Origin: Mytilus trossulus
Taxonomy: Eukaryota > Mollusca > Bivalvia > Mytilida > Mytilidae
Length of the DNA: 64,000 nt
Direction: 5' to 3'
Assembly (NCBI RefSeq): GCF_036588685.1
Contig: NC_086386.1
Location: 71,856,682-71,920,681 of the forward strand
This document shows positions 1 to 14,900 of this stretch, piece after piece. The position numbers were made by a program, and so were the translations under genes. The notes beneath the pieces were generated by a model that worked only from the letters and a program-made list of their open reading frames with translations, did not search any database and was not told where the DNA came from. The number at the start of each line of letters is the position of its first letter. Within the stretch, counting starts at the first letter, position 1.

Positions 1-3000
1 TTCCGGTATAACATTCGTCAGAACGCTTTTGGTATAGTTTGAAGAAACACATATCTGTATGAAATCAAGAAAAGTAATGAATACAGATACCTTATCCGGT
101 AGCGATTTCCATTTCCGATAGCGCTTGATAGAGAGAGTTTTGTCCTCTACAGAAGAAAGATAGCAAAATTCAAAAATTAGTATTGATTAAAATGAACAAG
201 AAAGTCCTTTTTCTCCTATTGGTTAAGCTTCAATATTCGCTCAACAAACATTGGTAAAAAAATCTAGTCCATAGATTGCTATCTTTACTTTCAAAGTGCA
301 GGTATCAGTTCAAATATTTGTTGCATATTTTCTTTAAAAAAAATGTCAGTAATCTATAATACCCATTAAGAGACATAAATCCTTAATTTGACAGTTCAAA
401 AGGCCGACCACTTTAGGTCCAGGTGGGTATGAATAACATAAAGACAAGAGAATAACATAAAGACCTGAGATTACGGATCTGTCACACTCTAATATTATCC
501 ACTTTCTGTTTAATAGAACCAAAGCTTAATGATAATTCATATGATTTAAAGGTGTATATAATGATTACTAGGTGTCAGAACGTATTTGGTCACTTTCAAC
601 TTATCTAATGTTTAAATAAGAAAATAAATCACTTCTTTCATTTTTGTTAAAAGAGAAGAAAAATAAAATTAAATTTCTATTGATGTCGGTAGGTTTTTTA
701 TTTATATAGTAAGAAATAAAATTGTTATTTTGTTTTCTTCTGATTGGCGTTTGAGTACATACATTAAGGTGAAGAACAGGCAGAACTCGACACATGTTCT
801 ATTCAACAGAAATAAGGAACCACCACGGCGATTGAAAGTGCAAGGTATCAACAAATTAGAAATCCGAAAGTTATAAACAGTTACTATGCACTAGCTAAGT
901 TAAGGCCGAACATCACATTTTAAGTTCGCTGAACGACACGCGCACCGTGCATGTAAAATTACATTATCTACATTTGTATTACTCTATCGGCTGCGTCAGG
1001 AATTGCATGTTTTTACTTGTCTTTGAATTTAAGCGGTAGATGGATGATGCATATAGGGTAAACAAAGCCGACAATGGCATGTCAGATCACGTGATAAAGG
1101 GTCAGTAAACAACGACAACTGATATATAGTGATAGACCGTCAAAGACGCTCTTTAATTCTTTATTGTTTACTTATAATAAGATAACAGATCAGTTTGTAT
1201 GCTTGGGGTGCATTTTTATTAAGTACAAATATACAGATAGTAGGATATTGGGTGATTGAAAAGATTTAAGGTTTAAATCAACGTGAGAAATAGAAATATA
1301 CATAGCAACGGATATACGAGTATAATACACTTTAATCTCCGTAAACAATGTTGGTTCGCTCAAATACCGACTGAAAGTTTCTTAAGCGATTTGAATATTG
1401 TCATGTTCCTTTCTATAATCTTTAGTTTAAGGAAGTGAAATATCTCAACGAAACATAACATATCAAATTGATACATTATTGATAATTAAAAAAAAAACAA
1501 CGCATCAATCAAGTTTTGTTCAAAATTATATTATTTGCTCACCAACTTCTCGTATGCCTGTCTGTTATTCGCTTTTCTCCAAACATTTGTTTTCTTTTTA
1601 AAATCATTTAGAAAGAGGCAAATTAAGGTTGCGATTAATGCATCTGCTTATGATGTAATGGCAGATATTTTGAATTTGTTGGTTGAATTTAATTCCTTTA
1701 TTGTATTTAAAAAAATACTCTCGTTACCTAAGAGTTCAGAGTCGCTAAAGACTGTCTCTTGAACACTAAATGTTTTTTTTTAGTTGTGATGAGAAGTGCA
1801 TATGTCGTCTCATTTACTCCTATTATATACAGGAATGATATTTTCATTCATCAGACACAAAATGCTGACAAGAATATCTTCATGAACATTAATGAAATAT
1901 TTGCCACTGGACGTTAAACAACCAAAGATCAATTAATCAATTGGACAATAAAACTTCGTTCCCTTTATTTCTTGGTGATAACTTATTCATAATGGAATAT
2001 CAAGCTTTGATAGAAAGTAGCATTTAACAAAGTTTGAAATGAACCCTTCATAATAAAACATTTATTGTTTCATGTGTTTTAAAAGATTAGTTTACTTATA
2101 CATTGATTTCAACTTTGGTACTGATGAATATTTGAAAAAATATCTATAGATAATATTGAAGTACTAAATATGATAGTAATCCAAAATGTTATATAATTGT
2201 TAATTTATGCTGAGATCAGCAAAATGATTTTAGAAATCTATCCATAAAAAAATCCCCTCAATTTAATTTAACATTTATTTCTTACACTCGATGACAAATT
2301 AAAATATACCTGACAATTTAAAATATTCCATGACATATACCTGGACACCTGATACCACTAACTATTTTATATTGTACCAAAAACATTAAAAACATACAAT
2401 GGCAGGACATGTAAGGGCAAAGATTGTACATGATATAAAATTTCAATTCATTTAAAATAAATGCACATATCAATATTATAGGAAATTCGTCATCAATTTG
2501 ACGACCTTTGGTAAAGGTCAGTGGCAATTAATTAGCATTAAATTTTAATATAATTAATACCTATCTATACAAATATTATGCTGTTTATATTTGTGGACAT
2601 AATGCAAAACGGTGATGTGTACCTTTCGACAGAAGCACGAAGGAAAATGGAAAATAGCAAAAATACCGACTCCAATTGAAAGTCTTTTATCAAATGACGA
2701 AATTAAAATATCAAACATATCAGATGAACGGAAACCAATTGTCTCATTCCCGACTTTGTACATGAAGCACACTCCATAGTTTTATAACAAAAGCGGAAAG
2801 CATATATCGAATATTCGACTCATTTGTTTCAAAGCATTAAAAATACTCAATAGACACGTTTCAAAACCCGTAAGACTTTTATTTTAAACAAAATTTGTAA
2901 TAGATGAAGAAATTTTGAAATATAAAGTCCATAAATGAAACTCTAATTACTTGAGATTTTAAAATACTTTTTTTTTTTTTTTTTTTTTATATATAATGTC

Positions 3001-3098
3001 TATTTGACATATTCACCATTTCCATTTTCAAGTTTATTACAGGATAAAAATGTTTAAAATTTCCGACTTAATTTTATCATCTTTCATTTTATTTTTAG
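1..3098. other. AT-rich flank, probably intron 1 and upstream of beta-tubulin
   Basis: No gene is supportable in this stretch. It should contain or lead to the first coding exon of the beta-tubulin gene (about 19 codons), but I could not find sequence encoding the conserved MREIVHIQ-type start on the + strand, so that exon may lie before the window. The short open frames here are unconvincing. A long poly-T run lies at about 2970-2989, within 130 bases of the first recognised splice acceptor. Confidence 0.5.
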
Positions 3099-6618
<3,520 letters not shown>

Positions 6619-6783
6619 GGGATAAATTGACAATTAAATTATTTATAAATTCCGTCCATAAACGAGAAATTCGTTGACAATCAGTTCCAACACATTTAAA
6701 AATGTATACAACATAGGAAACATTTATTTATTTATTAAGCAGGACGTCAGGGCAATATTGGGTATAAATTTTTGACATTTTCT

Positions 6784-6796
6784 GCTGAATAAAGTT
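6784..6796 (+). terminator. Probable polyadenylation signal of beta-tubulin
   Basis: AATAAA occurs about 170 bases after the tubulin stop codon, a normal 3'UTR length for an invertebrate tubulin mRNA. Assigned by position only. Confidence 0.5.
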
Positions 6797-6799
6797 ACA

Positions 6800-8150
6800 C
6801 GATAACATTCTTTGTTTATCTTTGTATTTAGTAACTATTTCTAAAGAACTGTGGATTTAAGACAATTGTGTTTTCATAAATTTTGAATTTCATGCTTTTC
6901 GCCATATTTGCATAAACACAGATAGAAAATGTGTACTTGGATGAACGAAAATATAATGGACCTATACACAATCAATTCACACAAATTGGTATCCAACGAA
7001 TAATAATGGATCACAATATTTCAATTATCAAACATTAGAGAGGACTTAGAAAGAAAGAAAGGAAGAAAGAAAGAAAGATCTGTGTGAATCACAAAACTGT
7101 ATTCATTTATATAAATCAAACCAAAAGTCATGTTTCTATTTTCCCAATAATCACACATAATATGATTGCCTATCTGTCTTTTTACCAGTTTTAATGTGTC
7201 TTCTGTTTATTTGCGAAGTTTTCTTTTGTAATCTGATATCGCGACATTCACTACTTCAATGCACATCACATGATAAAACCACGTGATGAAAAAAAATATT
7301 ATCTCCATATATGCATATGCTCTTGACCGCGGCAAAGATTTGGGAGGCCGAACGGAGGATTCAGTCCGAAGATTCTATTTTTAAAAGGTATTCACAAAAG
7401 ACATGATTTGGCTTTGATTAGTTGCTATGTGAATAACCTCAATATCATTTTGCATAGCCAAATTCTTCTTCGAAATGTTGATCAACTTATTCTTGTAAAT
7501 GATACTTTTTATCATACGAAAACATTTCAAGGATTAACATCTTTGAAATCATACTAAAATAAAATTTTGTTCACTGTTTATTGTTTTTTTTTTAATGTAT
7601 TCATTTTGGTAATGTCGATTAGATTAAAATGTGAATTTGATACCAAATCACGATGGTATGATAACATAAATTGGAAAAGGTGAAAGTAAGAAGGTTACCG
7701 GAAATTAAACGCACAATCCCGAATTTCCATATTGCTTTACCCCTGTCCGTCCGTCTGTACATCAGTTCGTCCATCCCGTTATGAGTATATAGGTATTCAA
7801 GATAACTCATCCTATATTTTGAATGCTAGGAGGTTTTCACTTTGATGGCTTTTTGCACATATATTGAATAGGTCATTGGAAGAGGGTATTTTTAGCTATA
7901 ATTTCTCTTCTCGCTGTTTAGTTTCGATGAAAAAAGTTACGGACGTCTTATGCTTTTTTTTAAAAGTTGGCCCTGCGCTTTAGTGAACTCTAAATTAACA
8001 AATTTGTTGTTAGTGATGTCTTTATTCTAGAATCCTATAAATATTTACATTCTGCATGCAAAACGTCGCGAACGGTAGATTTTGTATGAATTGAATATCA
8101 ACAAGTTTAGACTTCGCCATTTTGGGCTGTTATGTGGGTAACCACAGTGA
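6800..8150. other. Intergenic DNA, no gene seen
   Basis: This joins the tubulin 3' end to the telomere-like satellite. It contains a purine-rich GAAA/GGAA microsatellite at about 7044-7078 and several homopolymer runs. No exon, RNA gene or recognisable transposon was found. Confidence 0.5.
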
Positions 8151-8154
8151 TTAC

Positions 8155-10070
8155 GATTTGGGTTATAAACAGCATTAGGGTTACAGTTATAGACTGCATT
8201 AGGGTTAGGGTTATAGACAGCATTAGGATTAGGGTCATAGACTGCATAAGGGATAGGGTTATAGACAGCATTAGGATTAGGGTCATAGACTGCATAAGGG
8301 TTAGGTTTATAGACAGCATTAGGATTAGGGTTATAGCCAGCATTAGGGTTAGGTTTATAGACAGCATTAGGGTTAGAGTTATAGACAACATTAGGGTTAG
8401 GGTTATAGACAGCATTAGGGTTAGAGTTATAGACAACATTAGGGTTAGAGTTATAGACAGCATTAGGGTTAGGGTTATAGACAGCATTAGGATTAGGGTT
8501 ATAGACAGCATTAGGGTTGGAGTTATAGACTGCATTAGGGTTAGAGTTATATACAACATTAGGGTAAGGGTTATAGACCGCATAAGGGTTAGAGTTATAG
8601 ACTGCATTAGGGTTGGAGTTATAGACAGCATTAAGGTTAGGGTTATAGAATGCATTAGGGTTAGAGTTATAGAATAGATTTGGGTTAGGTTTTATACAGT
8701 GCATATGGGTTGGAGCTATAGACATTATTTTGTTTAGGATTATAGACAGCATTAGGGTTAGGGTTATAGACTACATAAGGGTTACAGTTATAGCCAACAT
8801 TAGGGTTATAGACAGCATTAGGATTAGGGTTATAGACTGCATAAGGGTTAGAGTTATAGACAACATTAGGGTTATAGACAGCATTAGGATTAGGGTTATA
8901 GACTGCATAAGGGTTAGAGTTATAGACAACATTAGGGTTATAGACAGCATTAGGATTAGGGTTATAGACTGCATAAGGGTTAGAGTTATAAAATGCATTA
9001 CGGTTAGGTTTATACACTGCATATGGGTTGGAGTTATAGACAGCATTATGGTAAGGGTTATAGACAGCGTTAGGTTAAGGGTTATAGACAGCATTATGGT
9101 TGGGGTTATAAACAGCATTAGGGTTAGGTTTATAGACAACATTAGGGTAAGGGTTATAGACCGCATAAGGGTTAGAGTTATAGACTGCATTAGGGTTGGA
9201 GTTATAGACAGCATTAAGGTTAGGGTTATAGACTGCATTAGGGTTAGAGTTATGGAATGCATTTGGGTTAGGTTTTATACAGTGCATATGGGTTGGAGCT
9301 ATAGACAGCATTTTGTTTAGGATTATAGACAGCATTAGGGTTAGGGTTATAGACAGCATTAGGGCTATTGTTTTAGACAGCATTAGGGTAAGGGTTATAG
9401 ACTGCATAAGGGTTACAGTTATAGACAACATTAGGGTTATAGACAGCATTAGGATTAGGGTTATAGACTGCATAAGGGTTAGAGTTATAAAATGCATTAC
9501 GGTTAGGTTTATACACTGCATATGGGTTGGAGTTATAGACAGCATTATGGTAAGGGTTATAGACAGCGTTAGGTTAAGGGTTATAGACAGCATTATGGTT
9601 AGGGTTGAAACAGCATTAGGGTTAGGTTTATAGACAGCTTTAGGGTAAGGGTTATAGACCGCATAAGGGTTAGAGTTATAAACAGCATTAGGGTTAGGTT
9701 TATAGACATCTTTAGGGTTAGTGTTATAGACAGCATTAGGGTTAGGGTTATAGACAGCTTTAGGGTTAGGGTTATAGACAGCATTATGGTTAGGGTTATA
9801 GACAGCATTAGGGTTAGGGTTAAAGACTGCATTAGAGTTAGGTTTATAAACTGCATTATGGTTAGGGTTATAGACTACATTAGGGTTAGAGTTATGGATT
9901 ACATTAGGGTTAGGGTTATAAACTGCATTATGGTTAGGGTTATAGACTACATTAGGGTTAGAGTTATGGACTACATTAGGGTAAGGGTTATAAACTGCAT
10001 TAGGGTTAGGGTTATAGACAGCATTAGGGTCAGTGTTATAGATAGCATTAGGGTTAGGGTTATATACAGC
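8155..10070 (+). repeat. Hybrid telomere-motif satellite, 24-bp unit, about 80 copies
   Basis: The basic unit is TTAGGGTTAGGG followed by a 12-base block close to TTATAGACAGCA, so half of each unit is exact metazoan telomeric repeat on the + strand. Variants alter one base of either half (TTAGAG, TTAAGG, ATAAGG; GACTGCA, GACAACA), and 18-bp units lacking one TTAGGG occur. Three units form a 66-bp higher-order repeat (24+24+18) with copies starting near 8808, 8874 and 8940. A longer block beginning near 8690 recurs near 9272. Because all periods are multiples of three and the unit lacks stops in several frames, the array is open in several frames on both strands, giving meaningless 8-residue peptide repeats. 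It lies between two ordinary genes, so it is interstitial in this assembly. Confidence 0.93.
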
Positions 10071-10075
10071 ATCAA

Positions 10076-11985
10076 TCGGTCTTGTGTAGTATATTGAACT
10101 TTTGCTAAATCAAAATATTTTTTTTCTGATTTTTTTTTTATCTTATCTGATCTTTATTATACACAAATATAAAACGAAACAAAAATCGAAAAAGAAAGGT
10201 TTTATTGTGAAATTTGTCAGAGTGCTGTATTTCATTAAATCGTAGAATTTTGATAAAGGGTATCGGTCATGTCAAGCCATATTGAATTCTTACAACACAA
10301 ATAATTCGGACAAAAAAATGAAATGTCAGGTTCAAAAGAACATTTTTAGTAGCCGGCGGACACTCAATATTTTAATATCCGTTCCGCCTAAAAAATGGGG
10401 GTATAAAATGTTGCCTTCTTATCGTGATATACGATTATTATATCATGACCTTTTAATTTATTTTTTAAAACCAAGTCGGATCACCACTTTGCATATGACA
10501 GCGTTTCCGCTAAAATTAAGTGGGGTTGCCTTGAATAACACTTGTAGCACGATTCAAGTCTGAAACGTTCATTTTGGTATGATCAAGTCTGAATTGACTG
10601 AAATTACCGCTATAAAGAAGAAAAAGAAAATTCGTTTTTTTGTGTCATTAAAAGAATATTGAATTGGTGGCAACTATTTTAACAGTTTCTCATCGATGAT
10701 ATTAGGGCAATGGACATTTAATTACCAAATTGAAGTCTGGATAGATACATAGTAATAAGATGTGGTAAGAGTGCCAATGAGTCAACTCTCCATGCAAGTC
10801 ACAATTTATATAAGTAAACCATTCTACGTCAAAGAACGACCTTTAACACGGAGTCTTGGCTTAAAACCGAACAGTTAGCTATAAGGGGCTCCCAAAATTA
10901 CTTGTGTAAAACCATTCAGACAGAAAAACCAACGATCTAATCAACATAAAAAAACGGGACACACTTATGAACCACATCAACAAACGACAAACACTGAACA
11001 TCAAGTTTCTGATTTCGGTAGGTGCAAACAAATGCAGCGGGTTTTAACGTTTTCATAGGTACCAACCTCCGCCCTGACATGAAACAATAATGTAACATCA
11101 CCACATAGAAAGTAACACTATAAGATATCAATTGAAATGGCCCAACTTAATCAAAAGACTTATTAACGGTTTAGTCTGTTTTAAGATTGTCTTTTGAGCT
11201 TTGTGTGAAAATACCCAAGGGTTTGTAAAAACACATCAAAGGTACCAGACTGATACAAAAGCAGGACACTATCGTGCATCATTGGAATTCGTGTAAGATT
11301 CAAAATCTCAAAAATCATTTAACAAATGCCTGTTGCTTATTTAAACTGGAGGTAAGGATACATTTTCATTTCGTATATTTTATAATAAAAAGTTATTGTG
11401 TGACGCGTCAACGTCGTACATTCGATACTTAGAGCGCAGGCGCGGATCCAGACGTTGGCGCCCAACCCCCTAAAAATCGTATGTTATAAACAAAGTAAAG
11501 TTTCAGCAAATAATTTGTCAAAATGTGATCCTCTATATTATACTTATTCCGAGGAGCCAACCCCCTTTCCCACTATCATCAAATCCTGAAGAGGAGATAT
11601 AGAATACATAGATTTGTTGATGTAAGTAATTTAAATTCGCAGTATATGTACTTTTAACTTACCTTGAACTCTGTGTGTGTTTTTACCTTGAATTAGAAGA
11701 GACACGGGGGTATATTTCAACGAAACAGAAGCCCAACGACCCAAATTAAAGAAAAAGAAACAATTATATATATAGGTTCACATGAATACGGTCTTTAAAA
11801 ACGGAAGTGCCTTTATATCATAGGTCAACCTCCTAAAGTCCAAAAAAGATATGAATTTTAACAGATGTCACATTAATATATAAATGCCAATTTCGGAGGC
11901 GTAAATAGATAATGAATAACTATGTCAAAAAGGTGATAAGAATTATCGCAATAAAAGACCTGTGGATTAAAGGAGGAATCAAATC
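10076..11985. other. Intergenic DNA upstream of the C1q gene
   Basis: AT-rich DNA without a supportable gene. It contains one dispersed mussel repeat (separate entry, about 10743-11150). Around 11875-11887 an ATATAAAT string lies about 110 bases before the C1q start codon and could be a TATA-type core promoter; this is positional inference only. Confidence 0.4.
10743..11150 (+). repeat. Dispersed mussel repeat, family R1
   Basis: Divergent copy of the family recognised by GATGTGGTATGATTGCCAA-like sequence near one end, followed by a conserved block about tracking 'GGTCACCGTACGGCCTTCAA'. Family membership rests on internal comparison with copies at 15585-15760, 22715-22860, 26630-26800, 31550-31770, 41225-41590, 49660-49910 and 57400-57650, and on my memory of mussel genomic sequence. 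No coding potential. Confidence 0.7.
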
Positions 11986-11990
11986 TGGAT

Positions 11991-14900
11991 ATGCTGTTTT
12001 TATGGATTATTTTAACTGTGGGTTATTCCGTTGAAACTGTAAATGGAGATCCATCAGAAACATCTAAACTGGACTTTATTATGAACGAACTTGCCACATT
12101 ACGGCATGACTTTAATAGTCTTCATTCTAAATATGGTCAGTTATATTTTTTATCAGTTATAAAGAGTTTGATATATCAAAAGGGGGGGATCTACGTCATC
12201 ACGCAGGGTGTCGGCGATTGAAATTGGACCACCATCTTGTCGCTTCAAGGTAAGAATTTTACTTATTATGCCAGTTATATGAGGGTTATGATTATATAAA
12301 ATAGTCCACCAAAGACTATGTAAAGTAGGAAAATAAATGAGCCATCGCTCAATGTTATTGGTTATCTCAATTTTGCAAACACTTCGATACCAGTTTTAGG
12401 AATTAGGTCAAACTTGCAGGATATCGGCAAAATTTTTCGAAACAACATCTTGATTATCGAGAACCGCCTACTTTATCAACAATTGAACTTGTCTGAATTC
12501 TTTTATTGTACTCGGGAAAATACTTGTTACTCACAAATATCCGTAATTTTTTAAAAATGGAAAAAAAATATCGGCAACACATCGAATATTGCAGGATGTC
12601 GGGGACACAATAATATATTAACAATGTAATTGTCCTTTGATTTTATCAACCATTATAAAGATACGATTAAATAAACAGGATAAGTGTTCCTTGCTTGCTT
12701 CCATTTCATGCACTCAATTTCAGGATTCAATTTTTTTTTTAAATATTCGAAAAAAAAGTTTTAGAAGGTGAAAATCAGATTTCGTTTCAGTTTAGCCAGG
12801 GATTCCACAGGGGTTAATTATTGGACCAAGTCTTTTTGATACTATATATATATACTATATTTGTTTAAATATACTTTTTCACTTTTTTAGTCTTTTGAAA
12901 AATGTTGTTTGTGCTGTATTTAGACCCTTCTACGACGAATTTGTTTTACATGCACACGTATAAAAATTGCGGTTTTTATCCAACGCAATCATAGGTTTAA
13001 ACGTAGTTTTCAATTAAGACTCGTCTATATACCTTATTGATATATATATGTGTCATATATATATGACATTTCATCTGCCCCTACGTCTACCGGGTGTTTA
13101 ATAAAGGCAACAGTAGTATACCGCTGTTTGAAATTCATAAATCAAGAAATAAAAACAAATCCGGGTTACAAACTAAAACTAAGGGAAACGCATCAAATAT
13201 AAGAGGAAAACTACGACACAACAGAAATACAACATTAAAATGTAACAATCATAGAACTGAACTATTATATAACCATGGCAATTTTCCTCACTTGGTACAA
13301 GACATTTTAAGAAAACAAATGGTGAATTGAATCGAACAAACTTGCTGCCAAATAATATCCATCAACATTTCCAAAACTTTTTTGTACTGTCCATGTTACG
13401 CATTTGAAGTTTGAAGTGCTGAAAAGTTAACTAATTCGTAAGAGAAACGCAATATTGTCAAGGGGAAATTTTCCGTCTGATACAACCTTGAAGAACTTAA
13501 CGATGGAATCAGCACAATTGTTTTGATAAAGGACTGCAGGAGCAAGTGCTATCAATTCCGGCGGTTTGGCATATTTGGGGAACTTTTATTTCATGTTCCA
13601 TTTCATGTAGCATGCCGTTTTGAAGTTGATCTGCAAACAATCGTATGCATGGCCCTGTTGGTTCTCTATCGTGGCGGTTTTGTTGAAATTTCTTCAGTAA
13701 TTGACATTGGGTGAAACTTTATTGTTTTTTGCAAAGCGTTTTTATTTTGATGACAAATGAGGATTTGCATGGTTTTGATGTTTTTACGGATGAAGATTTA
13801 GTGGGCGATCTGGTCGGCTGGTCAAAATCAGGTCGCGATCGTTTCCGACTGTACACGTTTAAGTTTGATAAGCTTCTTGTCGTGACCATTAGTTTTTATC
13901 TGAAAAAATAAGAAATTAGATCTAGTCATATGTTGAATAACATATGTGTTAAAAATAGTATATGATGTGTCCCCGACATCCTTCGATATTCGATGTGTTG
14001 CCGACATCCTTTTTCAATTTTAAAAAAAATTATAGACGTTTTCGACCATAATGACGGATATTTGTGAGTAACAAGTATTTTCCCGAGTACAATAAAGAAT
14101 TTCGGACATGTTCATTTGTTGATAAAGTAGGCGGTTCTTGATAATCAAAATGTTGTTAAGAAAAAGTTCGTCGATATCCTGCATGTTTGACCTAATTCCT
14201 AAAACTGGTATCGAAGTGTTTGCAAAATTGAGATAACCAATAATATTGAGCGATGGCTCATTTATTTTCATGCTTTAAATTGTCTTTGGTGTACTAATTC
14301 ATATAATCAAAACCCTCATATAACTGGCATAATAAGTAAAACTCTTACCTAGAAGCGACAAGATGGGGGTCCAATTTTAATCGCCGACACCCTGCGTGAT
14401 GACGTAGATTCCCTTCCTTGTATATGCAACATCGTAATGTTTTACAATTTTTGAAATACTAAGGCTTTTATACCTCAGGCATAGATTACCTTAGCTGGAT
14501 TTGGCAGAACTTTTAGGAATTTTGGTTCTCAATTCTCTTCAACTTCGTACTTTATTTGGCTTTTTTAATATATTTGGATTCGAGCGTCACTGATGAGTCT
14601 TTTGTAGACGAAACACGCGTCTGGCGTATATACAAAATTTAGTCCTGGTATCTATGATGAGTTTATTTACTAGAATATTTTCCAATTGACCTTTATGTTG
14701 CAATATGATATCAATTTCTGCCTTGGAGTAAGATGAATGTAATAATTAGGTACACAAGTTTGTCTAAGAAGTGACACACTAGGATGTGAACAAACACACA
14801 GTTATATAATAATAGTGTCACAAATATTTTGATTACATATCATATTTATTTTAAAAATATTTTTCAATTTTACCGTGTGAATTAGGAACTTCAGATATCA

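Noticed and set aside
8045..9856. Long open frames on both strands (up to about 235 codons) with 8-residue repeats such as NPNPNAVY
   Set aside because: They follow from a satellite whose unit lengths (24, 18, 66) are multiples of three and that lacks stops in several frames on both strands; no start context, domain or splice structure supports translation.
13523..13911. Two adjacent 63-66 codon frames inside the foldback core
   Set aside because: No motif, low-complexity composition, and different frames; not enough to call a transposase remnant.
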